A stretch of 21,446 bases of DNA from RGIG5327 sp045612485 (lineage in GTDB: Bacteria > Verrucomicrobiota > Lentisphaeria > Victivallales > UBA1829), in contig JAZKZE010000110.1 of NCBI GenBank assembly GCA_045612485.1, forward strand, positions 1 to 21,446. Reading direction: 5' to 3'. A model generated the notes under the pieces. The model was not told the origin of the DNA, did not search any database, and saw only the letters and a list, made by a program, of their open reading frames with translations. Both the position numbers and the translations under genes were made by a program. Positions 7,057 to 14,788 of the stretch are shown here, piece after piece; the first letter of the stretch is position 1; each line of letters starts with the position of its first letter.

Positions 7057-8367
7057 ATGAAAATAGCCTATTTCAAAAAGAAAATCACTCCGCAGATCCC
7101 CTGTCTTGTTGCCGGATACAGTTATAATGATACTGCTGTAAAAATAAGAGACGATATTTATATGGATGGACTCTGTTGTGATGACGGGGAAAAAAAGGTG
7201 CTGATCATCTCTTTTGACTTGCTTGCTCTGGATGAATGGTTTGTAAAAAGGGTGAGAAAAAATTGTGCGGAGATCCTGGGAACGGAGGAAAGCGGGGTGC
7301 TTTTTACCTGTACACATAATCATTCCGGACCGCAGACTATTGCGGAAGCCAATGCGGAAGATAAAGAAAATGTTTCTTATGTGGAAATGCTGGAAAAACT
7401 CATTTACGGGGAAGTAAAAGCTCTGGAGGGAAAATTTGTTGCATGCGATGTATATTTTTATTCCCTGAAAATAGATGAAAACCGCAACCGCCGTTATACT
7501 TCTTCAGATAATATGGCAACATTTACCCCCCACCGCCGGGAAATGCTGCCGCTGGCTGATGGATTTGCGGACAAGGAATTCGGTGTGCTTCTTTTTACGG
7601 CAGAAGGCAAACGTGATCCTCTCTACGCCATCGGTAATTATGCTGCCCACCCCCTTGCCGGACATGGGCCAGGTCTGGGCTGCTATACGATTTCAGCAGA
7701 CTTTCCCGGTGCGTTCAGAAATTATGTGACACAGGAAAGCGGAGCAGAATGTATGTATATATCCGGAGCCTCCGGGAATATGATCCCCAAAGGGGATGAA
7801 CTGGGATCTGCCGCCATGACGGAAATGGGGATCAATCTGGGGAAGGGAATGCTTGCCGCAATGTTGGATGCGACCCGTAATCCGGGAAGATTCAAATTGG
7901 AAAATGCCAAAGTGGGTTCAAAAATCTGTTTGTTTACTGCGCCTTTGCGGAAAAGATATTATAAAAATCCCAAAAAACTTGCTTCCTATTATGTGGATCA
8001 GGAGGAGTTCTGTGAAGAGATCCAGATCGTAAATATCGGGGAGGTTGCTTTTGTAGGCGTTCCCGGCGAACCCTGTGCGGAACTCGGGCAGGAGATCAAA
8101 TGGCACAGTCCCTTCAAAAAAACATTTGTGGCGTTCTGTTCCACTTCCTATATTGATTATATTGTGCCTGCAAACTTTTTTGTTTCCGGCGGCTATGAAT
8201 CCAAAGTACACCGTTTTTCAGCAAGAAACACCATTGACTTTGTGAAATGTGCCGTAGATGGGCTTTTTGATCTTCACGATACGGTTTATCCTGTTCCAGA
8301 AGGAGAGGAAAGTTATCCGGACGCACTGGATCTTCCCCTTGTAAATATTCTCCCCAACAGAAAATAA
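7057..8367 (+). CDS. Neutral/alkaline non-lysosomal ceramidase N-domain-like hydrolase
   Basis: 436 residues, no signal peptide. The ceramidase zinc site motif THxHSGP appears as CTHNHSGPQT (His87, His89), followed by NYAAHPLAGHGPG (His198 as third ligand), SADFPGAF (213-220) and SGASGNMIPKGDE (236-248, equal to the SGAxGDxxP motif). True neutral ceramidases are secreted enzymes of about 650-780 residues with a C-terminal Ig-like domain; here only the catalytic half is present and the protein is cytoplasmic. Many such short relatives occur beside sugar-use genes, so ceramide is an unlikely substrate and an amide or ester hydrolase on another compound is more likely (inference). An AAAGGA box lies 6 bases upstream of the ATG. 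Single-gene unit. Confidence 0.75.
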   Translation: MKIAYFKKKITPQIPCLVAGYSYNDTAVKIRDDIYMDGLCCDDGEKKVLIISFDLLALDEWFVKRVRKNCAEILGTEESGVLFTCTHNHSGPQTIAEANAEDKENVSYVEMLEKLIYGEVKALEGKFVACDVYFYSLKIDENRNRRYTSSDNMATFTPHRREMLPLADGFADKEFGVLLFTAEGKRDPLYAIGNYAAHPLAGHGPGLGCYTISADFPGAFRNYVTQESGAECMYISGASGNMIPKGDELGSAAMTEMGINLGKGMLAAMLDATRNPGRFKLENAKVGSKICLFTAPLRKRYYKNPKKLASYYVDQEEFCEEIQIVNIGEVAFVGVPGEPCAELGQEIKWHSPFKKTFVAFCSTSYIDYIVPANFFVSGGYESKVHRFSARNTIDFVKCAVDGLFDLHDTVYPVPEGEESYPDALDLPLVNILPNRK

Positions 8368-8374
8368 AATCTTC

Positions 8375-8403
8375 TTGCCGGATTCTTTCAACTGATCCGG
8401 CAA
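8375..8403. terminator. Hairpin after the ceramidase-like gene (weak terminator)
   Basis: Perfect nine-base arms (TTGCCGGAT at 8375-8383, complement at 8395-8403) directly after the stop, but no T run follows on the plus strand, so termination by this stem alone is doubtful. A short CCTCT/AGAGG hairpin near 8427 follows; between it and the tRNA I see nothing. Confidence 0.4.
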
Positions 8404-8479
8404 AACTACGGAAAATAAATACAATACCCCTCTGAAGAGGAAAACAACGGGTAATCTTTCAGGAATATGGGCAAAAAAA

Positions 8480-8553
8480 TGGCTGCCTGACCTGGATTCG
8501 AACCAAGACAAAGTGAACCAGAATCACTTGTGCTACCATTACACCATCAGGCA
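8480..8553 (-). tRNA. tRNA-Gln (anticodon CTG), CCA encoded
   Basis: Read on the minus strand, the acceptor stem TGCCTGA pairs perfectly with TCAGGCA, the D stem is GTG/CAC, the anticodon stem AGTGA/TCACT encloses loop TTCTGGT with anticodon CTG (8521-8519), and the T arm is CTTGG-TTCGAAT-CCAGG. Discriminator G (8483) is followed by an encoded CCA (8482-8480) and then by a run of T. Confidence 0.95.
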
Positions 8554-8584
8554 GTAACAGGGAATTTTCCCTTTGATGTCATTT

Positions 8585-8612
8585 AATATACACGCTTTTT
8601 CTGAAATGTCAA
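8585..8612 (-). promoter_or_regulatory. Promoter of tRNA-Gln
   Basis: On the minus strand a perfect -35 TTGACA (8612-8607), a 16-base spacer and a -10 TATATT (8590-8585), about 30 bases before the mature tRNA 5' end. Confidence 0.7.
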
Positions 8613-8623
8613 GAAGATTTTTT

Positions 8624-8666
8624 TAAAAAAAATCGGGATATACTGCAAAAATTGCACAGATATCCC
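8624..8666 (-). terminator. Terminator for minus-strand transcripts arriving from the operon or repeat
   Basis: Arms GGGATAT (8635-8641) and ATATCCC (8660-8666) with a further nearly complete inner stem (CTGCAA/TTGCACAG). On the minus strand the hairpin is followed by a run of T. It is the first convincing terminator downstream of the operon ending at 9164, and it insulates the tRNA promoter from read-through. Confidence 0.65.
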
Positions 8667-8786
8667 ATAATTTTTCAAAAAACGGCTATTTTTACCTTGT
8701 TTGAGTGTGAGAAAATTGATTTTTGAAAAATTGATTTTGTCAGATTTTTTTAGAAACATATCATTGGTTTGATTCATGAGTTTTCC

Positions 8787-8822
8787 GGGGAGAGACTTTT
8801 TCTTACGCTTTTTTCTCTCCCC
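8787..8822. repeat. Long G/C-arm hairpin with T-rich loop, possible degenerate relative of the 202-bp repeat
   Basis: Arms GGGGAGAG (8787-8794) and CTCTCCCC (8815-8822) enclose a 20-base T-rich loop. The design (GGGGAAG- or GGGGAGAG-type arms, A/T homopolymers inside, ATGGGG just before the stem on the minus strand) recalls the second hairpin of the 202-bp inverted repeats at 15802 and 18190, but the primary sequences do not align well. The rest of 8667-8880 is AT-rich without recognisable genes. Confidence 0.35.
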
Positions 8823-8925
8823 ATCCCCCTCACTTTTTTGTCGCTTCAATCCGTCTTGATGAGCAATGCGTAAACTTTTTTTCATTATATTGCGCCTGCG
8901 TTCATTCGGGCATAGATGCCCTTAT

Positions 8926-9052
8926 GCCCTCGCGGCTCAGTGCCCGCTTCCTGTTCATTGCTTATATTCCTGTGTAAGCATCCGCAAGGCGTTTGCCCTG
9001 CGGTTCATTCGCACGTCCACTGCGCGCCGGTTGGCAACCGCCTCGCCTGGCA
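8926..9052 (+). repeat. GC-rich structured repeat, copy A
   Basis: A 127-base block, clearly richer in G and C than its surroundings, that matches the reverse complement of the window end (21311-21446). The best block (8981-9027) is 47 bases with two differences. It contains three hairpins: 8959-8980 (TGCTTA/TAAGCA core), 8982-9003 (CCGCAAGGC/GCCCTGCGG) and CGGTT-GGC-AACCG near 9028-9040. Just upstream is a perfect GGGCAT-AG-ATGCCC hairpin near 8908-8921, which may belong to the element. It carries no credible ORF. Located about 110 bases downstream of the operon end at 9164, in antisense orientation to it if read as written. Confidence 0.8.
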
Positions 9053-9163
9053 GACAATATTTTTTCTTTTTTCCGGAATTTTTATGAGACAACTGTGGAA
9101 ATAAATAAAGTTTTTTCTTCAATGTCGCAGAATATCCCGGAATGGTAAAAGACGTTTTATTCC

Positions 9164-10105
9164 TTATTCCTCAAAAAGACGTTTCCAGATGCGTTTTCTT
9201 TCCCTCACTTCCTGTTTGGAGGCATAGGATTCTATCCGGGAAAGTTTTTCATAGAATTTTCCGCTGTTTGCAGGATAATTCTTTTCATCGGCAAACAGTT
9301 TTTCCAGTTCCTTTTTTTCCGCAGGGAATTTTTTGAGTATATCTTCCCATGCGGGATCTTTACGGATACTATTCCACCGTTCCACAAGAGAGAGCCAATG
9401 GGGCTTTTTCAAGGCTTCTTCCAATGCTTTTTTGGCTTTTGCAGGTACTTTTTTCAGCAGGAGATTTCCGAATCCGGAAGGATCTTTAAATGCCTTCATC
9501 TGTAAAGACCATGTGCTTCTTTCTTTCATGGTGACAGAATTTCTGCAAATGTTGCCCGCAATTTTCAGATCGGAGGAAGACGGAACTTTGCCGATGAGGT
9601 AAAAGGGAATACAATATTCCACGCTCCAGTTTTTCTTTCCCTTTGTACCGGAGGCCTTCCAACCGGTACGGAATGAGGTTCTTTTCGCTACGTTACCGGG
9701 GATACTTTCATAGGTCATGCTTTCATAGTTGGCAATAAACTGCATGACTTCATCTTTGGCAGGCATCAGGAAAAATTCCACGGTATCATAGATCCAGAAC
9801 TCATTGAAGTTATATACTTTTTTGAGTTTTGTCACATCTTCCTCATAACACTCTACTGCCACATAAAGGGCATCATTTGTGTAGAGTGCTTTGAAACGGG
9901 TGGGGTATTGGGGGGCGGCATTTTTTCTGTGAAGAAGGAAATTTTCTTCCCATTTGACGCTTTCCCATGCGGGATCACCAAGAATTTTTCCATCCGGAAC
10001 AGGATATTTTTCCGAGTAAGATACCTGATAGGTTTTGGGGGCTCCCATCAGTACAAAACAGGCAAGAAATCCCCATAAAAGCAGTACAGCTTTTTTATTG
10101 TTCAT
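9164..10105 (-). CDS. Secreted CBM9-like (carbohydrate-binding family 9 type) protein
   Basis: 313 residues. The N-terminus (MNNKKAVLLLWGFLACFVLMGA) is a signal peptide with cleavage near residue 21. Residues about 30-205 have the pattern of CBM9-like beta-sandwich domains: PVPDGKILGDPAWESVKW at the start, then FKALYTNDALYVAVECYEED, then WIYDTVEFFLMPA, and later a conserved-looking WSVEYCIPFYLIG and ITGNICRNS-like segment. Residues about 215-313 are lysine- and glutamate-rich, probably helical. The domain usually binds sugar chain ends. It is the last gene of the minus-strand operon, 21 bases after the GH123-like gene, and probably helps hold or display the same glycan. No catalytic residues are recognised. 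Confidence 0.72.
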   Translation of the reverse strand: MNNKKAVLLLWGFLACFVLMGAPKTYQVSYSEKYPVPDGKILGDPAWESVKWEENFLLHRKNAAPQYPTRFKALYTNDALYVAVECYEEDVTKLKKVYNFNEFWIYDTVEFFLMPAKDEVMQFIANYESMTYESIPGNVAKRTSFRTGWKASGTKGKKNWSVEYCIPFYLIGKVPSSSDLKIAGNICRNSVTMKERSTWSLQMKAFKDPSGFGNLLLKKVPAKAKKALEEALKKPHWLSLVERWNSIRKDPAWEDILKKFPAEKKELEKLFADEKNYPANSGKFYEKLSRIESYASKQEVRERKRIWKRLFEE

Positions 10106-10126
10106 TTTATCAGCCTTTCTGTAGAA

Positions 10127-12781
10127 TTATTTTTCAATGAGGTTCAGGATATGGTCGATGATATGGTATCTTGTCCATGCAGGATCAAATTCCTGAGCGT
10201 AGATATTGACGGTATCCAGGAATCTTTCCGCTTTGAGGGCTTTTGTCTTTTTCACCTTGTCAGAACCTTTTTTGGCTTTCAGGATCTCCTGACGCAGCTT
10301 GGTGGCATAACGCACATCATCTGTTCCCTCTCTGTGTCCTTCCCAGCCGGGAGTATCCACCACCCCATCAGCTTTAGGCATGATATAAGAGAGATTGGGT
10401 GCGGCTGTATTATACATATTCCAGGGCAGACTCTGCCAGTTCCAGTGATTGTAACTGTAGTTGCATACTCCGTCATAGTCGGCAAAATAAAGATCGTATC
10501 CATAGCCTTTTCTCTGGGGATAGGCACTGTAATGTCTTGCCCAGGGTTGAGCATACGCCCACATTCTGCCGCCCTTATCGTGCATCAGTTTAGCAGTTGC
10601 TTTTTCCGGCTGATGTACGGCAATGGCAACGTCGATCCTTCCGGCAACAAGAGGGGTATTGGCTTTCTTGATGGTGGTATAGATCTTTGCCCCCATTTTC
10701 CGCATATCTTCCCATACATCATATTCTGCAAGGAGTCTTTCCCCTTCCGCTTCATCCAGTCCGTAATGGTAGATATTATCGTGTCCCAGGATCTCCTTAT
10801 AGAACTTATTGCCCTCTTTAATGAAACTTTCCAGGTGTTTTTTATGCTCAGCGCGTTTGTAAAACTCACGAAATCCAATATTTCCGCCGGTATGCAAATA
10901 GATGGGATCCAGAGAAAATCCGCACTCTTTGAGGATCTTTACTCTTTCTTTCATCCATTCCATCTGCTGTTTATCCCCGTTGGTGGTGCGGGGACCGAAT
11001 TTCCTGTTTTTGCTTTTCCAGGTGTTCCAGCCGGGAAAGTAGTTGCCCATGATGATGGTAGGGTGTCTCACCCCGTGTTCCCGCAGATTGATGAGATAGG
11101 CTTTCAACTGTTCTTTTGTAAGTGGGCGGGTATGGTTGAGGGCACCTTTTGTCACGCCTTTTGTACCGCTCTGGATGTGGTCAAAAAAGTATGTGGCAAC
11201 GGAAAATTCTTTATTGATGTCATAATTTGTGGCAGGTTCGGGTAATGCAAAGGGGAGGATTCGCACCTTTACCGGGATCGTGGCGACCGTTCTGCTGCCG
11301 CTTTTAAGTTCGATTTTGCTTTCATAAAGCCCCGGAGCCATCTTTTCATCTGTTTTCAGGGTCAGCCAGTACTGCTGATTGACTCCTGCTTTCAGATCCA
11401 GCGGCAGAAGGGTTTTACTGTCGTAAATGGGGTATTTATCTACGGAAAAGTTGGTTTCCCGTACAAGTTTTTCCGGAGTCACATTTATATATTTCACGCC
11501 GTCCGGATAGGTGCAGCGTACACTCATCTGCATCTTTTCCACATCCACTTTGAGCATTTTATCATCGTGGATAAGTACATTGGGGTGCAGCATCCTGTTT
11601 GCACTTATGATCTGTTTTACCAGAAGGATATCAAAAGCCTTTGCCGGGATCTTGTTTCCTTCTCTGCTTACAAGATCCCCCATGACCGGAAGAAAGTTTT
11701 TGATGTCTTTAAGGGGTTTAACAATGAATGATGCCGGTTCATACTCGTTTTGAGCAGCAACGACCAGCAATTTTCCATTGAGTCCTTCTTCCGGAAGGGC
11801 GGTATCTCTGTAATAGATCACCGGCCCCATGGGGTCAACGATACTGTAAGCAAGAGAGCCGTCACCGGCTGTTTTTACTTTTTTTAAAAAGTCGGAAAAC
11901 TTTACAAGACGGCTTTTTTCCGCACCGATGGCAGTAAGGACGGGGAGGAAGGGAACATCTTTTTTGAGTTCCGCATTGATCCTATGAATGAGAGCATTGC
12001 TTCCGTCAATAGTTGCAAGCTCTTTTTTCATATCCTGCAAAATTTTCTTTGCATACTCTTTTTCCGCCTGCATGATCTCATTTTCAGTCAATGCTTCTTT
12101 ATAGAATCTTACTTGAGCGATCCTGCCGTGGAAGGGGAAGAAATTGCGCAGGGAACCGATAAGGAAAGAGTCGGTAAAGGGAGAGGCGGGAGGATTTGCC
12201 ACAGCCGGGGAGGTTTTTGTTTTGATGCTGTTTTTCCGTTCCCCTTTCTTTTCACCATTTACATACAGTCTTATGGCATCGCCCACTTTCCATGTGAAGG
12301 CGATATGCACCCACTGATCTGTCCCGAATACATTTGCAGGCGTATTGGTTTTGAAAAGGATATTGCGTTTTTCCCCTGCAAAGGTCTGTATGCTTACTTT
12401 ACCGTTATCCACGGAAAGACGCAGAGAACCCCAGGAGAGGATGGTCATGGAGCCAAACCCCCGTTTTTCCTTTTTTCCGGGGAAAGATGCGGCATTGATC
12501 CACATGCTTACGGTATAATCCTTATCCATGGAAAGAGCGGGATTTTTCCCGAAAAAAGCTCCGTTATCCAGAATTTTTTCCACTTTCAGGGCTTTACCGA
12601 AAGGGGTATTTGTAATGGAGGAGCCTTTATGCAGTTTCCCTTTGAAATTTTTGTTCACATTGTCAAGGATATTTCCTTTTTCATCCTGCTGAAAAGTCGT
12701 TTCAAAAACCACTTCAGCACAGAATCCTGCTGCTGTACAGAACCATACAGCGGCAAGTAAATAATATTTTATTTTATTCAT
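10127..12781 (-). CDS. Secreted LamG-domain plus GH123-like (DUF4091-type) glycoside hydrolase
   Basis: 884 residues. I place the start at 12781 (GGAGAAAATA just before ATG), giving a clear signal peptide MNKIKYYLLAAVWFCTAAGFCA; an upstream in-frame ATG at 12814 would hide it and overlap the preceding gene. Residues about 23-230 are a LamG/concanavalin-like sandwich (YTVSMWINAASF, WVHIAFTWKVGDAIRLYVNG, HGRIAQVRFYKEALTENEI). A helical linker follows (about 235-305), then a beta region (about 310-515) ending in VKVRILPFALPEP, and a TIM barrel (about 520-884). The barrel carries YGLDEAEG with the Asp676-Glu677 pair placed like the catalytic Asp-Glu of GH123 N-acetyl-beta-galactosaminidases, and the C-terminal WEGHREGTDDVRY signature of this superfamily. 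The substrate is unknown; an aminosugar-containing glycan is the family-based guess. Confidence 0.8.
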   Translation of the reverse strand: MNKIKYYLLAAVWFCTAAGFCAEVVFETTFQQDEKGNILDNVNKNFKGKLHKGSSITNTPFGKALKVEKILDNGAFFGKNPALSMDKDYTVSMWINAASFPGKKEKRGFGSMTILSWGSLRLSVDNGKVSIQTFAGEKRNILFKTNTPANVFGTDQWVHIAFTWKVGDAIRLYVNGEKKGERKNSIKTKTSPAVANPPASPFTDSFLIGSLRNFFPFHGRIAQVRFYKEALTENEIMQAEKEYAKKILQDMKKELATIDGSNALIHRINAELKKDVPFLPVLTAIGAEKSRLVKFSDFLKKVKTAGDGSLAYSIVDPMGPVIYYRDTALPEEGLNGKLLVVAAQNEYEPASFIVKPLKDIKNFLPVMGDLVSREGNKIPAKAFDILLVKQIISANRMLHPNVLIHDDKMLKVDVEKMQMSVRCTYPDGVKYINVTPEKLVRETNFSVDKYPIYDSKTLLPLDLKAGVNQQYWLTLKTDEKMAPGLYESKIELKSGSRTVATIPVKVRILPFALPEPATNYDINKEFSVATYFFDHIQSGTKGVTKGALNHTRPLTKEQLKAYLINLREHGVRHPTIIMGNYFPGWNTWKSKNRKFGPRTTNGDKQQMEWMKERVKILKECGFSLDPIYLHTGGNIGFREFYKRAEHKKHLESFIKEGNKFYKEILGHDNIYHYGLDEAEGERLLAEYDVWEDMRKMGAKIYTTIKKANTPLVAGRIDVAIAVHQPEKATAKLMHDKGGRMWAYAQPWARHYSAYPQRKGYGYDLYFADYDGVCNYSYNHWNWQSLPWNMYNTAAPNLSYIMPKADGVVDTPGWEGHREGTDDVRYATKLRQEILKAKKGSDKVKKTKALKAERFLDTVNIYAQEFDPAWTRYHIIDHILNLIEK

Positions 12782-12803
12782 TATTTTCTCCGGTAATGGA
12801 TCA

Positions 12804-13853
12804 TCAGAAATCATTGCGGACTTTTACCGGTTTACCGGTATGGGCTGCTTCAATGGCTGCGGCACAGGCGGCAACCGTTCTTGCCCCTTCCACAACATCG
12901 GCATGATTTTCCGCTCCCCGCAGAATAATATCTCCCATCAACTTTACCTGTGCTTCCACATTGTGATTGTTGACTTCCACAGGAATACTGATAAAGGGTG
13001 TGGAATCATTTTTGCTGTCAAAGAAAGGAACGCTGGAAAGCTGCATTTCCGGGCTTAAATTGTCACAGATAATGGTTCCTTTTGTACCGTAAAACACGCT
13101 TCTCATGGTGTAGGGGCGGGAGACAGCAGTAGAACACATGACTTTGCCGATGACCCCGTTTTTGAATTTATAAAGAGCAAAGTAGGAGTCAAAGTCCACA
13201 GGCCAGTCCACCAGACCTTTTTTCACTCCGTAGCCGAAAGCTTCATCAATAAGATCATCCACCGCCCAGCGCAGAAAGTCCACCGCGTGACAGCCTCCGC
13301 CCAGCAGAGGATCACGGCGTTTGTCTTTTCTCCAGTTGCCGACGCCCCCTGCATTTGTGTAATTGTGGGCGTATTCGGTTTCCGCCATAAAGAGTTCGCC
13401 GATGTCGCCTCTGGCAATCATCTTTCTTGCGAGAATGAAGGCGGGGGTATATCTTGTGGGGTGGGCGATCATAAAGTTTCTTCCTGTACGGCGGACTGTT
13501 TCCGCAATGGCGGCGGCTTCATCCAGATCCAGAGTCATGGGCTTTTCGCAGAGAACATCTTTGCCTGCTTCCATAAGGGCAATACACTGTTCCGCATGAT
13601 AAAAGTCCGGGGAAACCACGGAAACTACATCGATTTCAGGGTCATTGACGATCTCTTTATAATCATGGTATCTTCTTGTTGTATTGGCAAGATCATATTC
13701 CACAAGTCTGCGGGCAAGTCTTTCAGGCAGGGGGTCCGGATGGGGATCGCAAACCACGGCAAGTTCAAAATCCGGGTTTTCTCTGTATGCTTTTACATGG
13801 CGGAACCCTTCACCGAGTCCCAGGATGGCTGCCTGTAATTTTCCGTTTTTCAT
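12804..13853 (-). CDS. Gfo/Idh/MocA-family NAD(P)-dependent oxidoreductase
   Basis: 349 residues; the start at 13853 has AAGGAG seven bases upstream (an in-frame ATG at 13907 would overlap the previous gene). Residues about 1-125 are the Rossmann domain with LGLGEG (11-16), VVCDPHPD and the family hallmark CEKP (102-105). The C-terminal alpha/beta domain has GGGCHAVDFLRW with His189 at the usual catalytic position. These enzymes oxidise or reduce sugars and inositols, and some act as NAD-dependent glycosidases. It lies between the pseudopilin (35-base gap) and the hydrolase (22-base gap), which points to processing of a sugar released by the hydrolase (inference). No signal peptide, cytoplasmic. 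Confidence 0.9.
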   Translation of the reverse strand: MKNGKLQAAILGLGEGFRHVKAYRENPDFELAVVCDPHPDPLPERLARRLVEYDLANTTRRYHDYKEIVNDPEIDVVSVVSPDFYHAEQCIALMEAGKDVLCEKPMTLDLDEAAAIAETVRRTGRNFMIAHPTRYTPAFILARKMIARGDIGELFMAETEYAHNYTNAGGVGNWRKDKRRDPLLGGGCHAVDFLRWAVDDLIDEAFGYGVKKGLVDWPVDFDSYFALYKFKNGVIGKVMCSTAVSRPYTMRSVFYGTKGTIICDNLSPEMQLSSVPFFDSKNDSTPFISIPVEVNNHNVEAQVKLMGDIILRGAENHADVVEGARTVAACAAAIEAAHTGKPVKVRNDF

Positions 13854-13888
13854 TTGAAAACTCCTTTGAATATCTGTATAATGATTTT

Positions 13889-14629
13889 TTATTTTTCCAC
13901 GATCCATGGCCAGCGGGTTACCTGGGCAGACAGAGACAGACTGTATATTTTTGTGCCGTAATCCAACTGACCGGAAACAAAGATACTTTTTCCCACGGTT
14001 TCCACATGACCATCCATAAAGCCGCCGTTAAAGGAAAAATTGGAATGGGGAGCCCACTGACAGTTATTGGCATAGTTTTTTGCATCATACATCCATATAT
14101 TCCGGGAATGAGCCTTATAACTTTCCGGCTTGAACATCCCGTAGTTGGAATCAACGATCACTTTGGTAAGATCCCGTTTGGTGGAAAGGATCCCTTCACT
14201 GATACTGTATGTGGTATTGGCGGCTCCTGTTATTCTCATAGCCGTAGCCACAGGACAACGCAGAATATGATTTTTGTTTGCCTGATAATTGTAATCTTTA
14301 AAGTAGCCCTGTCCGTATCCCCAGGCAGGATTTGCTCCATCAGGTTTGTAAGTACCCAGACGGTAAACCCAGATATTCTCCCCCTGATATTTGGCAGATT
14401 GATACAGTCCGTTAAAGGCAAAAGCCCAGCCGTGCCCCCAGCCTTTATGGTCATCGGTATAATGATACATGACCATGACTGCCTGTCTGAGATTGTTTTT
14501 GCACTGCATATTCCTTGCAGTTTCCCTTGCTCTTCCCAATGCGGGAAGAAGCATCCCTGCAAGAATGGCGATTATGGCGATAACTACAAGTAATTCGATG
14601 AGAGTGAATGTTTTTTGCACGATTTTCAT
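13889..14629 (-). CDS. Type II secretion/type IV pilus-like pseudopilin with N-terminal methylation motif
   Basis: 246 residues. The prepilin signature is MKIVQKT-FTLIELLVVIAIIAILAG; processing would be before Phe8, but the residue at -1 is Thr, not the usual Gly, while Glu at +5 is kept. The hydrophobic helix (8-30) is followed by LLPALGRARETARNMQCKNNLRQ, and the C-terminal part has HSNFSFNGGFMDGHVE, close to the H-X9-DG motif of the large pseudopilin families of PVC bacteria. The globular part contains WAFAFNGLYQSAKYQGENIWVYRLG, typical of these families. First gene of the four-gene operon, behind a promoter in the region shared with the AraC gene. Pseudopilins of this kind are scattered in large numbers through Lentisphaerota genomes next to hydrolases; their function there is unproven. 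Confidence 0.85.
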   Translation of the reverse strand: MKIVQKTFTLIELLVVIAIIAILAGMLLPALGRARETARNMQCKNNLRQAVMVMYHYTDDHKGWGHGWAFAFNGLYQSAKYQGENIWVYRLGTYKPDGANPAWGYGQGYFKDYNYQANKNHILRCPVATAMRITGAANTTYSISEGILSTKRDLTKVIVDSNYGMFKPESYKAHSRNIWMYDAKNYANNCQWAPHSNFSFNGGFMDGHVETVGKSIFVSGQLDYGTKIYSLSLSAQVTRWPWIVEK

Positions 14630-14690
14630 ACGGCAGCCCCTTTCTTTTTTTGCATTGATTTATTGCAGATCTTTGATTTTACATTTAATA

Positions 14691-14718
14691 ATTATAATGT
14701 AATATCCATAAAAAACAA
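14691..14718 (-). promoter_or_regulatory. Promoter of the pseudopilin-hydrolase operon
   Basis: On the minus strand a perfect -10 TATAAT (14696-14691) lies 16 bases after a weak -35 TTGTTT (14718-14713). The poor -35 is what one expects of a promoter needing an activator such as the divergent AraC protein. The leader would be about 55 bases. Two TTTGCATT words (14649 and 14728) lie on either side and could be regulator half-sites. Confidence 0.5.
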
Positions 14719-14728
14719 GAGATAAAGT

Positions 14729-14758
14729 TTGCATTATTGTGTTAAAGATTTATATTAT
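14729..14758 (+). promoter_or_regulatory. Promoter of the divergent AraC gene
   Basis: A -35 TTGCAT (14729-14734) with -10 TATATT (14751-14756, 16-base spacer) or TATTAT (14753-14758, 18-base spacer). It is back to back with the operon promoter. Confidence 0.5.
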
Positions 14759-14788
14759 ACTGCAAAATGGAAAAAGCCGGAGGAGAAT

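Noticed and set aside
8480..8553. tRNA-Gln as an integration site for a genomic island
   Set aside because: No integrase gene and no second copy of the tRNA 3' end were seen in the window.
8881..9066. CRISPR array or rRNA fragment
   Set aside because: The GC-rich region is one unit with several different hairpins, without regular direct repeats and spacers, and I recognise no rRNA motif in it.
9147..9184. An 11-base direct repeat (AAAAGACGTTT) around the stop codon of the CBM9-like gene
   Set aside because: Short, A/T-rich, present twice only, and without any structure or known function that it would explain.
10151..11245. A 364-codon plus-strand open frame inside the GH123-like gene
   Set aside because: Antisense shadow; the minus-strand frame has a signal peptide, recognisable domains and a ribosome site.
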